From positions 1 through 30,842 of the forward strand of contig CAKOIQ010000011.1 in the NCBI GenBank assembly GCA_934086935.1: 30,842 nt of DNA. Reading direction: 5' to 3'. The stretch comes from an uncultured Bacilli bacterium (lineage in GTDB: Bacteria; Bacillota_I; Bacilli_A; RF39; UBA660). This document shows positions 14,539-22,321 of this stretch, in pieces. Numbering within the stretch: the stretch's first letter is position 1; every line of letters starts with the position of its first letter. Under the pieces are notes generated by a model. It worked only from the letters and a program-made list of their open reading frames with translations, was not told where the DNA came from and ran no database searches. The translations under genes were made by a program, and so were the position numbers.

Positions 14539-15039
14539 TTAGTTTTCTTTTTTTGTTGTAGTTTTCTTTGTTGTTGTTTTTTTAGCTGTTTCTTTTTTAG
14601 GAGCTGCTTTCTTTTCTTCTTTTACTTCAACTTTTTCTTCTTTTTTAGTTTCAGCTTTTACTTCTGCAGCTTTAATTTTTTTACCAGCTAATGCATCGTT
14701 AGCAATATTAACTAATTCTGTAAAATATTTTGGATTATCGATAGCTACTTCTGAAAGCATTTTTCTATTGATTTCGATGTTAGCTTTGCTTAATCCATTA
14801 ATAAATTTTGAATATGAAATATTATTTTCACGGCATGCTGCATTGATTCTTGTAATCCATAATTTTCTGAAATTACGTTTATTTTGTTTACGATCTCTAA
14901 ATGCATATGCACCACTGTGGAATGTTTGTTCTTGTGCTGTTTTATATAATCTATGTTTACTTCCAAAGTATCCTTTAGCAGCTTTTAAAACTTTTCTTCT
15001 TCTGTTTTTAGCTACTACTCCACCTTTAACTCTTGTCAT
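14539..15039 (-). CDS. rplT: 50S ribosomal protein L20 with a long Lys-rich tail
   Basis: L20 is an early assembly protein of the large subunit. In Bacillus it also represses its own operon by binding the infC leader. Residues 1-118 are ordinary L20 (M-T-R-V-K-G-G-V-V-A-K-N-R-R-R-K and R-D-R-K-Q-N-K-R-N-F-R-K-L-W). They are followed by about 48 extra residues rich in Lys, Glu, Ala and Thr, ending in T-T-K-K repeats. Such a tail is absent from Bacillus L20. It is in frame and codes cleanly to the stop, so it is not an error at the gene end. Third gene of infC-rpmI-rplT. Confidence 0.96.
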   Translation of the reverse strand: MTRVKGGVVAKNRRRKVLKAAKGYFGSKHRLYKTAQEQTFHSGAYAFRDRKQNKRNFRKLWITRINAACRENNISYSKFINGLSKANIEINRKMLSEVAIDNPKYFTELVNIANDALAGKKIKAAEVKAETKKEEKVEVKEEKKAAPKKETAKKTTTKKTTTKKEN

Positions 15040-15048
15040 TTATACCAC

Positions 15049-15237
15049 CTAGATAACAGATTTTAATCTGCTAGCTTCTCCTTTCGCTAATAATCCTTTG
15101 TTTCTTCTTTGTCTTACTTGTTTACTTGAATCTTTAGCAGTTTTATGGTTGCCACCAGATTTTTTATAAACTAAAGTACCATTTTTCTTTTTCTTTAAAA
15201 CTTTTGAACTTGCTTTATGTGTTTTTTGTTTTGGCAT
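15049..15237 (-). CDS. rpmI: 50S ribosomal protein L35
   Basis: This is a 62-residue basic protein of the large subunit. M-P-K-Q-K-T-H-K-A-S-S-K followed by T-A-K-D-S-S-K-Q-V-R-Q-R-R-N matches L35. Its place between infC and rplT is the conserved arrangement. Confidence 0.95.
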   Translation of the reverse strand: MPKQKTHKASSKVLKKKKNGTLVYKKSGGNHKTAKDSSKQVRQRRNKGLLAKGEASRLKSVI

Positions 15238-15254
15238 AATAAATCCTTCTTTCC

Positions 15255-15782
15255 TTATTTTTTGGGTGCTAGTATCATTGTCATTGTTCTACCTTCAAGT
15301 TTTGGTTTTGTTTCAATTACACTACTTTCAGATAGTTCAGATGCGAATCTTTCTAATACTTCTTTTCCTAAATCTGTATGAGCCATTTGACGGCCTTTAA
15401 ATCTAATAGTTGCTTTAATTTTATGACCTTTTTGTAAATAACTTTCAGCATTCTTTTTACGAGTATTGAAATCACCTACATCAATGGTAACTGATAATTG
15501 ATATTCTTTCATATCTTTATTATTAGCTCTTTGATTTTTTAGAGCTTCTTTTTGCCTTTTTTGTTTTTCATAACGATATTTATTGTAGTCCATAATTTTA
15601 CCTACTGCTCTATCGCTATTTCCACTCATTAAGACTAGGTCTAAACCAGCATAATTTGCTAATGTTAAAGCATCTGCTAATTTTTTAGTTCCCATTTGTT
15701 CCCCATTTGGGCCAATTACCATTAGTTCACTTACTTTAATTTGTCCATTAATAAGTAAGTCATCTTTTTTGACGTTTGCTAT
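15255..15782 (-). CDS. infC: Translation initiation factor IF-3, apparent AUA start
   Basis: IF-3 binds the 30S subunit, keeps subunits apart and enforces correct start-codon choice. Motifs include D-L-L-I-N-G-Q-I at the start of the N-terminal domain and D-Y-N-K-Y-R-Y-E-K-Q-K-R in the linker. The C-terminal domain ends in L-E-G-R-T-M-T-M-I-L-A-P-K. Homology begins at A-N-V-K-K-D-D-L-L-I-N, and no ATG, GTG or TTG lies in frame there. An ATA codon at 15782-15780 is 9 bp after a strong GGAGG site and gives a 175-residue protein. infC genes commonly use rare starts (AUU in E. coli) that IF-3 itself discriminates against. The frame is open back to 15845, but that stretch lies in the leader and terminator region. 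Confidence 0.92.
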   Translation of the reverse strand: MANVKKDDLLINGQIKVSELMVIGPNGEQMGTKKLADALTLANYAGLDLVLMSGNSDRAVGKIMDYNKYRYEKQKRQKEALKNQRANNKDMKEYQLSVTIDVGDFNTRKKNAESYLQKGHKIKATIRFKGRQMAHTDLGKEVLERFASELSESSVIETKPKLEGRTMTMILAPKK

Positions 15783-15922
15783 ACAAACACACCTCCATAT
15801 ATCAAAAAAGTGAATACACACAGTATCCACCCATATTAAAACCAATTCACTCCATGGCTTTTTACCTACTTGCTTATTTGCTAGTCAGGTGGATGTGGAT
15901 ACATCGCTTTCCTTTTTTAAAC
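15783..15922 (-). promoter_or_regulatory. L20-type autoregulatory leader of infC-rpmI-rplT
   Basis: The leader contains GTATCCAC (near 15902-15895) that can pair with GTGGATAC (near 15829-15822). It also has a terminator with stem AGTGAAT/ATTCACT followed by six T (about 15854-15802). This matches the layout of the Bacillus L20 leader, in which L20 binding to a long-range helix favours early termination. The exact L20-binding fold was not modelled. Confidence 0.75.
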
Positions 15923-15928
15923 ACTAGT

Positions 15929-15956
15929 ATTATAACATTTTATTCTTTGTTGTCAA
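15929..15956 (-). promoter_or_regulatory. Consensus SigA promoter of infC operon
   Basis: TTGACA (15956-15951), 16 bp, TATAAT (15934-15929), both hexamers perfect. Confidence 0.85.
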
Positions 15957-15987
15957 GTTATTTTATGATTTCTTTGGTATTTTATGC

Positions 15988-16413
15988 TTATTTTATAGTC
16001 TTTTTAATTATATTTTGATATCTTTCAATGATTAAATATTCATTTTTATTAATATTATAATTTTGATTTATAAGATTTAATTCTATTAAATAAGTTATAA
16101 GAGTTTTATTTACTATGATTGTTTTGGAATAATTTTTAATTGATTCTTTTAATTCTTTTTGATTTAAAATATCATAGTTTTTTTGTAAATATATAGATAC
16201 TGAATTATTTAGATAATTAAGTAATGAATATATAGGATATTTTTCATCTATTATTAATGGTTTTAAAATTTTTTCTTGATTTAATACTTTTTCTAGTTCT
16301 TCATCATTGATTATAATTATTTTTTCATAGTTATATATTGCATTTAAGTTAAAATAATCAGTAAACATTTGTTGATTTATATCTAATGATTTGTTTTTGT
16401 ATAGTTCAGCCAT
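15988..16413 (-). CDS. Unknown 141-residue protein
   Basis: I recognise no family. The protein is rich in Ile, Asn, Lys and Tyr, predicted soluble and mostly helical, with no signal peptide or clear motif. GGAAGTGA lies before the ATG, and an extended -10 (TGTTATAAT, 16445-16437) lies just upstream. It is divergent from the gerA-gerC-gerB operon and separated from it by 79 bp, so the two may share regulation. It has no obvious terminator; its 3' end faces the infC promoter, with which it is codirectional. Confidence 0.75.
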   Translation of the reverse strand: MAELYKNKSLDINQQMFTDYFNLNAIYNYEKIIIINDEELEKVLNQEKILKPLIIDEKYPIYSLLNYLNNSVSIYLQKNYDILNQKELKESIKNYSKTIIVNKTLITYLIELNLINQNYNINKNEYLIIERYQNIIKKTIK

Positions 16414-16436
16414 TATGTCACTTCCTTGTTTAGTTA

Positions 16437-16445
16437 ATTATAACA
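16437..16445 (-). promoter_or_regulatory. Extended -10 promoter of the 15988-16413 gene
   Basis: TGTTATAAT on the minus strand, a perfect extended -10, lies 24 bp before the ATG. No clear -35 is visible. Confidence 0.5.
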
Positions 16446-16449
16446 AAGT

Positions 16450-16479
16450 TAAATAAAATAATAAATATTGAGCATAATA
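16450..16479 (+). promoter_or_regulatory. Candidate SigG promoter of gerA-gerC-gerB
   Basis: A TAAATA element (16450-16455), 17 bp, then CATAATA (16473-16479), which fits the SigG -10 consensus CATnnTA. Germination receptor operons are SigG-dependent in Bacillus. The transcript would begin about 7 bp before the gerA ATG, with GTGAT as the only ribosome-binding element. Confidence 0.4.
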
Positions 16480-16492
16480 TATATGTGATTAT

Positions 16493-17887
16493 ATGAAGAT
16501 TATTAATAAAATAATAAATGATTATAAAGAAACTCCTGATTTAATAACTAGAAAAATTAAATATAATTTTTCTTATGTTTATCTTTTTTATATAGAAACT
16601 GTTTGTAGTAGTGATAGAGTCAATACTTTTATTTTAGATAATATTACAAATCCAGTTCATAAGAAGAGTTTAAAAAATATATTAGCTGCTCCAAATATTA
16701 AAGTTATTAGTGAAGATGAAATTGAAACTTATATTTATAGTGGTTTTACGATTTTAATATATTTAAATAAAATTTATGCTTTAGAAACTAGAGCTGATTT
16801 AGATCGTTCAATTTCTTTTCCGGAGATTGAACAAGATTTATATGGTGCTAAAGATAGCTTAGTAGAAAATTATCAAAAAAATGTAGGTTTAATTAAAAGA
16901 AGAATTAAATCGAAACATTTAAAAACTATTGAATATAAATTAGGAAGGTTTTCTAAATCTAGTACTGGTCTTTTGTATATTGATAATATTGCAAGAAAAG
17001 AATTAGTTGATAAAGTTGATAGTATTCTTAAAGACATCGATGTAGATTCAATTATTGATTCGGGTGAATTAAAACATTATTTGATTAAAGAAGATAAAAG
17101 TTTTTTCCCTTCTGTTAAGTTAACTGAAAGACCTGATGTAATTGTTAATGCCTTACTTGAAGGTAAAATTGTGGTGGTGATGGATACTTCTCCTTTTGCA
17201 ATTATTTTACCTGCTGTTTTGGCTGATTTTATTAATCCAATATCTGATTCTTATTTGGTTAGTTATAATGCGAATATTTTGAAATTTTTAAGACTTATTT
17301 GTTTTTTTATAACTATTCTTACTCCAGCTATTTATGTAGCTGTTGTTAATTATAATCAAGAGACGATACCTTCTAATTTGCTGACATCGTTTATTACTCA
17401 AAAACAAGGTGTTCCTTTTCCAGCAGCTATTGAGGCGTTTTTTATGCTATTTATTTGTGAGATGTTAAGAGAAAGTGATATTAGGTTTCCCAACAATTAC
17501 AGTTCATCTATTTCAATATTAGGAGCTTTAATTTTAGGCGATGCTGCAGTTTCTGCTAATATTGTTAGTCCTATAACTATTATTATAATATCTTTAACAT
17601 TTATATCGAGTATGATATTTAGTAATGTTGAGTTAAGTGGAGCAATTAGAATTTGGCGTTTTATTTGTTTGACTATTGCTTCTTTTTGGGGATTATTTGG
17701 TGTAGCAATTGGCTTTATATTTTTAATTGTAGATTTATGTTCATATAATTCATTTAATTTGGATTATACCTTTCCTGTAGCTCCTTTTGATTTTGCATAT
17801 TTAAAAGATACATTAATAAAAGTTAAAAAGAAAAATGATAATAAAAGAAGTAAATATTTAACTGATAATATTAGAAAGCAAAGATAA
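16493..17887 (+). CDS. gerA: Spore germination receptor subunit A (GerA family)
   Basis: This is the A subunit of an inner-membrane germinant receptor, which senses nutrients and triggers spore germination. At 464 residues it is near the usual length. The soluble N-terminal domain (about 1-250) includes V-V-M-D-T-S-P-F-A. The membrane domain holds about five segments from roughly residue 260. Conserved patches are P-A-I-Y-V-A-V, Q-K-Q-G-V-P-F-P-A-A-I-E-A-F-F-M, E-M-L-R-E-S-D-I-R-F-P and L-G-D-A-A-V-S-A-N-I-V-S-P. A basic cytosolic tail ends it. gerC follows after 2 bp. The A-C-B order is one of the common receptor operon arrangements. Which germinant it senses cannot be told. Confidence 0.93.
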   Translation: MKIINKIINDYKETPDLITRKIKYNFSYVYLFYIETVCSSDRVNTFILDNITNPVHKKSLKNILAAPNIKVISEDEIETYIYSGFTILIYLNKIYALETRADLDRSISFPEIEQDLYGAKDSLVENYQKNVGLIKRRIKSKHLKTIEYKLGRFSKSSTGLLYIDNIARKELVDKVDSILKDIDVDSIIDSGELKHYLIKEDKSFFPSVKLTERPDVIVNALLEGKIVVVMDTSPFAIILPAVLADFINPISDSYLVSYNANILKFLRLICFFITILTPAIYVAVVNYNQETIPSNLLTSFITQKQGVPFPAAIEAFFMLFICEMLRESDIRFPNNYSSSISILGALILGDAAVSANIVSPITIIIISLTFISSMIFSNVELSGAIRIWRFICLTIASFWGLFGVAIGFIFLIVDLCSYNSFNLDYTFPVAPFDFAYLKDTLIKVKKKNDNKRSKYLTDNIRKQR

Positions 17888-17889
17888 AT

Positions 17890-18948
17890 ATGAAAAAAAT
17901 TTTTATTATATTATGTTGTTTATTACTTAGTGGTTGTTATAACTATGTTGAACTTGATGAACTTGCTGTTGTAACGATGATTGCTGTTGATTATAAAAAT
18001 GATGATTATATTGTTACTTTAGAAATTAGAGAAAATATAAAAAATGAAGATAATAAATCTTTAATATATACGGGTAAAGGTAAATCATTAGACTCAGCAA
18101 TTCAAGATACGTCTTTTGGAATGAATAAAATACTGTATTTTGTAGATTTAGAAATTTTGGTATTAAGTCAAGATGCGGCGAATAATAAACTAGATAGTAT
18201 TATTGATTATTTAACAAGAGAAAATAATGTTGGAGTTAATTTTAAAACGTTAGTCGATGATAATATAGATGATACGATTTCAAACATTAAAGAAAAAAAT
18301 AAAATTGTTGGACAGTATATTAAACAGATGATCGAAAGTGAATTTAATAATATTATTGATATTAGATATTACGACTTTTTAGAACAATATTTAAGTAATA
18401 TGAGAGATTTAATTTTACCTTATGGACAAGTTAAAAACAATGCTTATGTTATTAATGAGGCAGTGATATTTAATGAAAATAAAATTGTTGATAGGATAAA
18501 TTTTTATAATGCTAAGATGTATAATCTATTAAATAAAACTAACGCATTATATCTGTTTAATAATGAATATAAAAATCATCAAGTTGTTTTTAAAGCAGTT
18601 AGTAATAAGATAAAATTTGATTATAAAAATAATAAAATTATTATTAAAATGGATATTAATGTAAGTCTAGATGAAATTGAAAGTATTGATTTAAAAAATG
18701 AAGATGATATTAAGAATTTAATTAAAATAATTGAATTAAATATTAAAGATGAATGTGACAAGTTTGTTAAATTAATAAAAGAAAAGGATTCGGATATATT
18801 AGGTTTTAAAAAGATTATTTATAATAAAACTAAGAAGAAAAAAGAAAGTATTAAAAACTTGGATTATGTTATTGATGTAAATGTTACGTTGGATCGTAAG
18901 GGTTTAATATTTGAATCGATTGGAGATGTTCATGAAAAAAATAACTAA
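17890..18948 (+). CDS. gerC: Spore germination lipoprotein subunit C (GerC family)
   Basis: This is the lipid-anchored C subunit of the germinant receptor. A signal peptide with lipobox L-S-G-C places the lipidated cysteine at residue 16. It is followed by Y-N-Y-V-E-L-D-E-L-A-V-V-T-M-I-A-V-D, the characteristic start of Ger(x)C proteins (usually W-D-x-x-E-I-x-x-L). The 352-residue length is normal. No tryptophan is present at the usual C-W-(D/N) position; Tyr stands there. It sits between the A and B subunit genes and its end overlaps gerB by 17 bp. Confidence 0.9.
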   Translation: MKKIFIILCCLLLSGCYNYVELDELAVVTMIAVDYKNDDYIVTLEIRENIKNEDNKSLIYTGKGKSLDSAIQDTSFGMNKILYFVDLEILVLSQDAANNKLDSIIDYLTRENNVGVNFKTLVDDNIDDTISNIKEKNKIVGQYIKQMIESEFNNIIDIRYYDFLEQYLSNMRDLILPYGQVKNNAYVINEAVIFNENKIVDRINFYNAKMYNLLNKTNALYLFNNEYKNHQVVFKAVSNKIKFDYKNNKIIIKMDINVSLDEIESIDLKNEDDIKNLIKIIELNIKDECDKFVKLIKEKDSDILGFKKIIYNKTKKKKESIKNLDYVIDVNVTLDRKGLIFESIGDVHEKNN

Positions 18949-19891
18949 TTTAGAATACCAGAGTTTGATGTATTTATTAGCTTTTCCTCTCTTCATGGGT
19001 GTTGGTATTTCAAAAATGATCAGAGATATTGGATCTGATATTTGGATTTCAATGTTAATTGGAACGGCTTTAGGTTTATTAATTATATTCTTATTTAAAA
19101 AGTTACCGGAAAAGAATAATAAATATTGTTCTTTGATTATTAATTCTGCTTTTATTTTATTAGGTACATTAATATTTAATAAGCTGGTCGGTTCTATTTA
19201 TTTATCAAAAACACCAAATTTTATAATTATGATTCCTGGCTATGCTCTTTTAATATATACCGTTTATAAAGGTAAAGAGGCGTTGTTTAAAACATCAAGC
19301 ATTTTAATTATTATATTTATTCTACTCTTTTTAACTGCTGCTTTTGTTTTGATGCCTTCAATTAATTTTGATTATTTTCTACCAGTTAAAACGAATAGTT
19401 TTAGTAAAATTCTTTTATCTGGAATAGATATGGCACTTTTAAGTACTACTCCTTTAATTTTATTACCAAAAATGAAAAATCATTTAAGTTATAAAAATTA
19501 TTTATTATCAAGCGTTACTATATATATAATTATTATTTGTACTTTGGGTAATTTAGGTGTAGATATTGCTAATATATATAGATATCCAGAGTATATGGTA
19601 TTTAAAAAGATTTCTTTGCTTAAATCGATTGAAAATATTGAAAATATTTTATTTATGATTTGGATTATTGCTATTTATAATATGACTTCAATTGCAAGTA
19701 TTAATATTAAAGAAGATTTTAATTATAAGGTGTTATTTGGAATATATGGTATTGTTGTATTTGTATCTGCTAAATACTTAATAAGTAGTTATAAAACAAC
19801 AGTATTTATACTTAAATATTTTACATATATCTTGCTTAGTATTCTAGTTATATATATTGTTGGTAAGGTATTAAAAAAGATGCTTCGTTAG
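18932..19891 (+). CDS. gerB: Spore germination permease-like subunit B (GerB family)
   Basis: The B subunit is an integral membrane protein of the amino-acid permease superfamily and is thought to bind the germinant. The protein has about ten hydrophobic segments and starts M-K-K-I-T-N-L-E-Y-Q-S-L-M, a typical GerB opening. The ATG at 18932 (319 residues) is chosen because GGAG lies 6 bp before it inside gerC; earlier starts at 18911 (TTG) and 18926 (ATG) lack spacing. At 319 residues it is a little shorter than Bacillus GerB proteins (about 365). A bidirectional terminator overlaps its stop codon. Confidence 0.88.
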   Translation: MKKITNLEYQSLMYLLAFPLFMGVGISKMIRDIGSDIWISMLIGTALGLLIIFLFKKLPEKNNKYCSLIINSAFILLGTLIFNKLVGSIYLSKTPNFIIMIPGYALLIYTVYKGKEALFKTSSILIIIFILLFLTAAFVLMPSINFDYFLPVKTNSFSKILLSGIDMALLSTTPLILLPKMKNHLSYKNYLLSSVTIYIIIICTLGNLGVDIANIYRYPEYMVFKKISLLKSIENIENILFMIWIIAIYNMTSIASINIKEDFNYKVLFGIYGIVVFVSAKYLISSYKTTVFILKYFTYILLSILVIYIVGKVLKKMLR

Positions 19892-19902
19892 CATCTTTTT
19901 TA
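19873..19902. terminator. Bidirectional terminator between gerB and spoVAE
   Basis: AAAAAAGATGC/GCATCTTTTTT with a 7-base loop overlaps the stop codons of both convergent genes. Confidence 0.85.
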
Positions 19903-20250
19903 ATCTTTTAATTTGGTAAATATCATTATTATGAAGGAGAATACTATTGCTGATACTATACCTAATGAAACTCCTTGGAGCATTCCTGTAAATAGTCCTA
20001 TGATACCCTCTTTTAAGTAGCCTATATATGAATTTTTTACTAAGGTATTACCAAATGATGTTATTGGTAACGTTGCTCCCATCCCCACTTTTTTAACTAT
20101 TTTATCATATATACTGAAGGCACCGAGGATTGAACCAATTACTACAAATATACTTGTTAGATGTCCAGGAGTTAATTTTGTATTATCTAAGATGATTTGT
20201 CCCAGTAGACAAATAAATCCACAAAATAAGAAGGAATATAATAATGTCAC
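19900..20250 (-). CDS. spoVAE: Stage V sporulation protein AE (SpoVAEb type)
   Basis: This small membrane protein (116 residues, about four hydrophobic segments) belongs to the SpoVA channel, which moves dipicolinic acid into the forespore and out at germination. L-T-P-G-H-L-T-S-I-F-V-V-I-G and G-M-G-A-T-L-P-I-T-S-F-G-N-T-L-V-K are family signatures. The start is a GTG that overlaps the spoVAD TGA (GTGA), with GAGGTG upstream. It ends the spoVAC-D-E set, the minimal core found across spore formers. Confidence 0.93.
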   Translation of the reverse strand: MTLLYSFLFCGFICLLGQIILDNTKLTPGHLTSIFVVIGSILGAFSIYDKIVKKVGMGATLPITSFGNTLVKNSYIGYLKEGIIGLFTGMLQGVSLGIVSAIVFSFIIMIFTKLKD

Positions 20251-21197
20251 TTTTTCACCTCGATTGTTAATGCATGAGTTATTGATGGTAAAGTATTATG
20301 TTGGTTAACTATAATGCTTGAATGAAGCGAACCTGTTGCTAATAATAATATCTTTTTATATTTTTTATTGTAGATTATGTTATTAAATAATACTAATGGT
20401 AAGACGGTAGGTCCACTTGCTCCTGAATATTCTTTATTTTTGCACATTATAGTTCCAGCATCTTTATAATTTTTTAATTTAATATTTTTTTCTTTTAAAA
20501 GTTCAACAAAAATGTCTGCTCCTACTTTTCCTAAGTCTCCTGTTAAGATTAAATCATAGTCAGATGGTGTAGTATTAGTTAATTCTAGATGTCTTAAAAA
20601 GGTATCTACGGCACTAGGGGCCATTACTGCACCCATATTATAGACATCAACTATTTCTGAATCTATAACATTACCTATTGTTCCATTAACCAATTTGATG
20701 TTAGACTCTTTTTTGCTAACTACTAGACCAATACTACCAGTGGTTGTAAAAGTACTTCTTTCTGGTTTAGGAGCCCCATACTCAATGGGGAACCTAAATT
20801 GCTTTTCAGCTGTTAAGTTATGAGAACTTGTAATAAATAGGCCTTCTTTAATTTTTTTTGAATCTATAAATGTTCCTAGGGTTATAAGAGCACCTATACT
20901 TGATGCACAGGCCGAATAAATTCCTAAGTATGGTAATTTTTTATTCCTTAAGGCCATATTCGTTGTTGATAATTGATTTATTAAATCACTACCTAATACT
21001 ATTTCAGGTTTAGATATTTTGCATAAATAGTTTATTATTATGTCTTGCATTTTTATTTCAGCCTTTTCTATTGTTTTTTCGCCATAATAATAATCATTCA
21101 TGGTTAAGTCTATATTTTTTAAATTGTTAGATTTTGCCTCAAGAGGTCCAACAATACTAAACCAATTGTTTATATAAACATTTTTAAAATCAAACAT
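20247..21197 (-). CDS. spoVAD: Stage V sporulation protein AD
   Basis: SpoVAD is a thiolase-fold protein on the forespore inner membrane that binds dipicolinic acid and is needed for its uptake. Seen here are G-I-Y-S-A-C-A-S-S with Cys near residue 97, S-S-H-N-L-T-A-E-K-Q-F-R-F-P-I-E-Y-G and G-S-I-G-L-V-V-S. These match the family; the 316-residue length is slightly below the usual 335-340. It overlaps spoVAC by 8 bp and spoVAE by 4 bp, so the three are translationally coupled. Confidence 0.95.
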   Translation of the reverse strand: MFDFKNVYINNWFSIVGPLEAKSNNLKNIDLTMNDYYYGEKTIEKAEIKMQDIIINYLCKISKPEIVLGSDLINQLSTTNMALRNKKLPYLGIYSACASSIGALITLGTFIDSKKIKEGLFITSSHNLTAEKQFRFPIEYGAPKPERSTFTTTGSIGLVVSKKESNIKLVNGTIGNVIDSEIVDVYNMGAVMAPSAVDTFLRHLELTNTTPSDYDLILTGDLGKVGADIFVELLKEKNIKLKNYKDAGTIMCKNKEYSGASGPTVLPLVLFNNIIYNKKYKKILLLATGSLHSSIIVNQHNTLPSITHALTIEVKK

Positions 21198-21630
21198 TAA
21201 ATATCACCTTTACTAAAGCCATTAAGAAAGCACTTATTATGCCATATGCTAATACACTTCCTGCTAACTTAAAATAATTTGAACCAATTCCTGTTATCAT
21301 GCCATCATGTTTATAATCTAGTATGCTTGCCATTATCGAATGTGCAAAACCAGTTATAGGAACGATAATTCCAGATTTATATTTAGAAACTAAATTATCA
21401 AAAAATCCTAATCCAGTTAATAAGCAGGCTATAAAAATTGTGATTAGTAAAACATAATTTGTAGCCATATCTTTGGTTAAATTGCAATAAGTCATTAAAA
21501 TAATTTTAATTCCCTCTCCAAGAAAACCGATTGTTCCACCCATTAAAAATGCACGGGAATAATCTTGTTTTTTGTTTGGTTTAGGTGTTAGTTTATTTAC
21601 TAACTTTAAATATGCTTTTTTATTTTTCAT
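21190..21630 (-). CDS. spoVAC: Stage V sporulation protein AC
   Basis: SpoVAC is the mechanosensitive membrane channel component of the SpoVA complex. The 146-residue protein has a cytosolic N-terminus ending in Y-S-R-A-F-L-M-G-G-T-I-G and four hydrophobic segments. It also carries the conserved G-L-G-F-F-D, K-Y-K-S-G-I-I-V-P-I-T-G-F-A-H-S-I and K-L-A-G-S-V-L-A-Y-G motifs. The ATG is preceded only by GTGAT, which can pair with the 5' part of the anti-Shine-Dalgarno region. It lies 27 bp after sigF with its own SigG-like promoter. Confidence 0.95.
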   Translation of the reverse strand: MKNKKAYLKLVNKLTPKPNKKQDYSRAFLMGGTIGFLGEGIKIILMTYCNLTKDMATNYVLLITIFIACLLTGLGFFDNLVSKYKSGIIVPITGFAHSIMASILDYKHDGMITGIGSNYFKLAGSVLAYGIISAFLMALVKVIFNV

Positions 21631-21644
21631 TATATCACTAGTTT

Positions 21645-21673
21645 TAGTATAGGCATTTTAAGCAGCAATATAC
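21645..21673 (-). promoter_or_regulatory. Candidate SigG promoter of spoVAC-D-E
   Basis: GTATA (21673-21669), 17 bp, TATACTA (21651-21645), close to the SigG consensus (GnATR, about 18 bp, CATnnTA). The -35 lies inside the last codons of sigF. spoVA is a SigG operon in Bacillus. Confidence 0.5.
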
Positions 21674-22311
21674 TCTTTTATTTTCTGCTTTCCTTTAGAT
21701 TCTAACCTTGATACTTTAACTTGACTGATTCCTAATACTTTTGCGGTTTCGGTTTGAGTCAAGTCATTAAAATATCTTATTTTAATGACGTCTTGTTCTA
21801 ATGGTTCAAGATTATGTAATGAATCATCTATTAATATTTGACTATCTATGTTTTCTACTTGACCGATGCAATCTTTTATGGCGACAGTATCGCCATTTAA
21901 TGTTTGAAATTCTTCTTCAATACTTAACATTTGACTTGTTAATATTAAAACTTCAGAAATCATATCTTCAGGAATATTGGTATCTAAGCTTATTTCGGTT
22001 AAGCTTGGTTTACGACCTAGCATTTCATATAATTTAGACTGAGAAGTTTTAATTGTTTTATATGCTTTTAAGTATGCTTTATTTAATTGAATATCTCTAC
22101 TTTTATTTGCTAATTCATGCATTTCTCCAAAGATGTGCATATAAGCATAATTTACAAAATTACTACCTTTATCAGCTTCATATTTACGATAAGCTTTAAT
22201 TAAACCAATACATCCTGCTTGATATAAATCAGATAATTCTACATTATAAAATTTTTTAGCTATTTTGAATATTAATGCTTCATATTTTTCAATCAGCTCA
22301 GTTTCGTCCAT
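21658..22311 (-). CDS. sigF: Forespore sigma factor SigF (SpoIIAC)
   Basis: This sporulation sigma factor of the sigma-70 family is assigned to SigF by context between a SpoIIAA-like gene and spoVAC. Region 2 shows D-L-Y-Q-A-G-C-I-G-L-I-K-A. Region 3 has L-G-R-K-P-S-L-T-E-I. Region 4 ends in L-G-I-S-Q-V-K-V-S-R-L-E-S-K-G, close to the Bacillus SigF helix-turn-helix. At 217 residues it is about 38 shorter than Bacillus SigF. The loss lies mainly before region 2.1, and the -10-recognition helix has diverged (F-G-E-M-H-E-L where Bacillus has I-G-E-I-Q-R-F). SigG cannot be excluded on sequence alone. AGGTGAT precedes the ATG. Confidence 0.87.
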   Translation of the reverse strand: MDETELIEKYEALIFKIAKKFYNVELSDLYQAGCIGLIKAYRKYEADKGSNFVNYAYMHIFGEMHELANKSRDIQLNKAYLKAYKTIKTSQSKLYEMLGRKPSLTEISLDTNIPEDMISEVLILTSQMLSIEEEFQTLNGDTVAIKDCIGQVENIDSQILIDDSLHNLEPLEQDVIKIRYFNDLTQTETAKVLGISQVKVSRLESKGKQKIKEYIAA

Positions 22312-22321
22312 TTCTTATCAC

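Noticed and set aside
14506..14691. Phe-rich plus-strand reading frame
   Set aside because: It is the complement of the Lys-rich tail of L20 and has no start signal.
15783..15845. Longer infC beginning at 15845
   Set aside because: The extra 21 residues have no homology, lie in the leader and terminator region, and precede the strong ribosome binding site.
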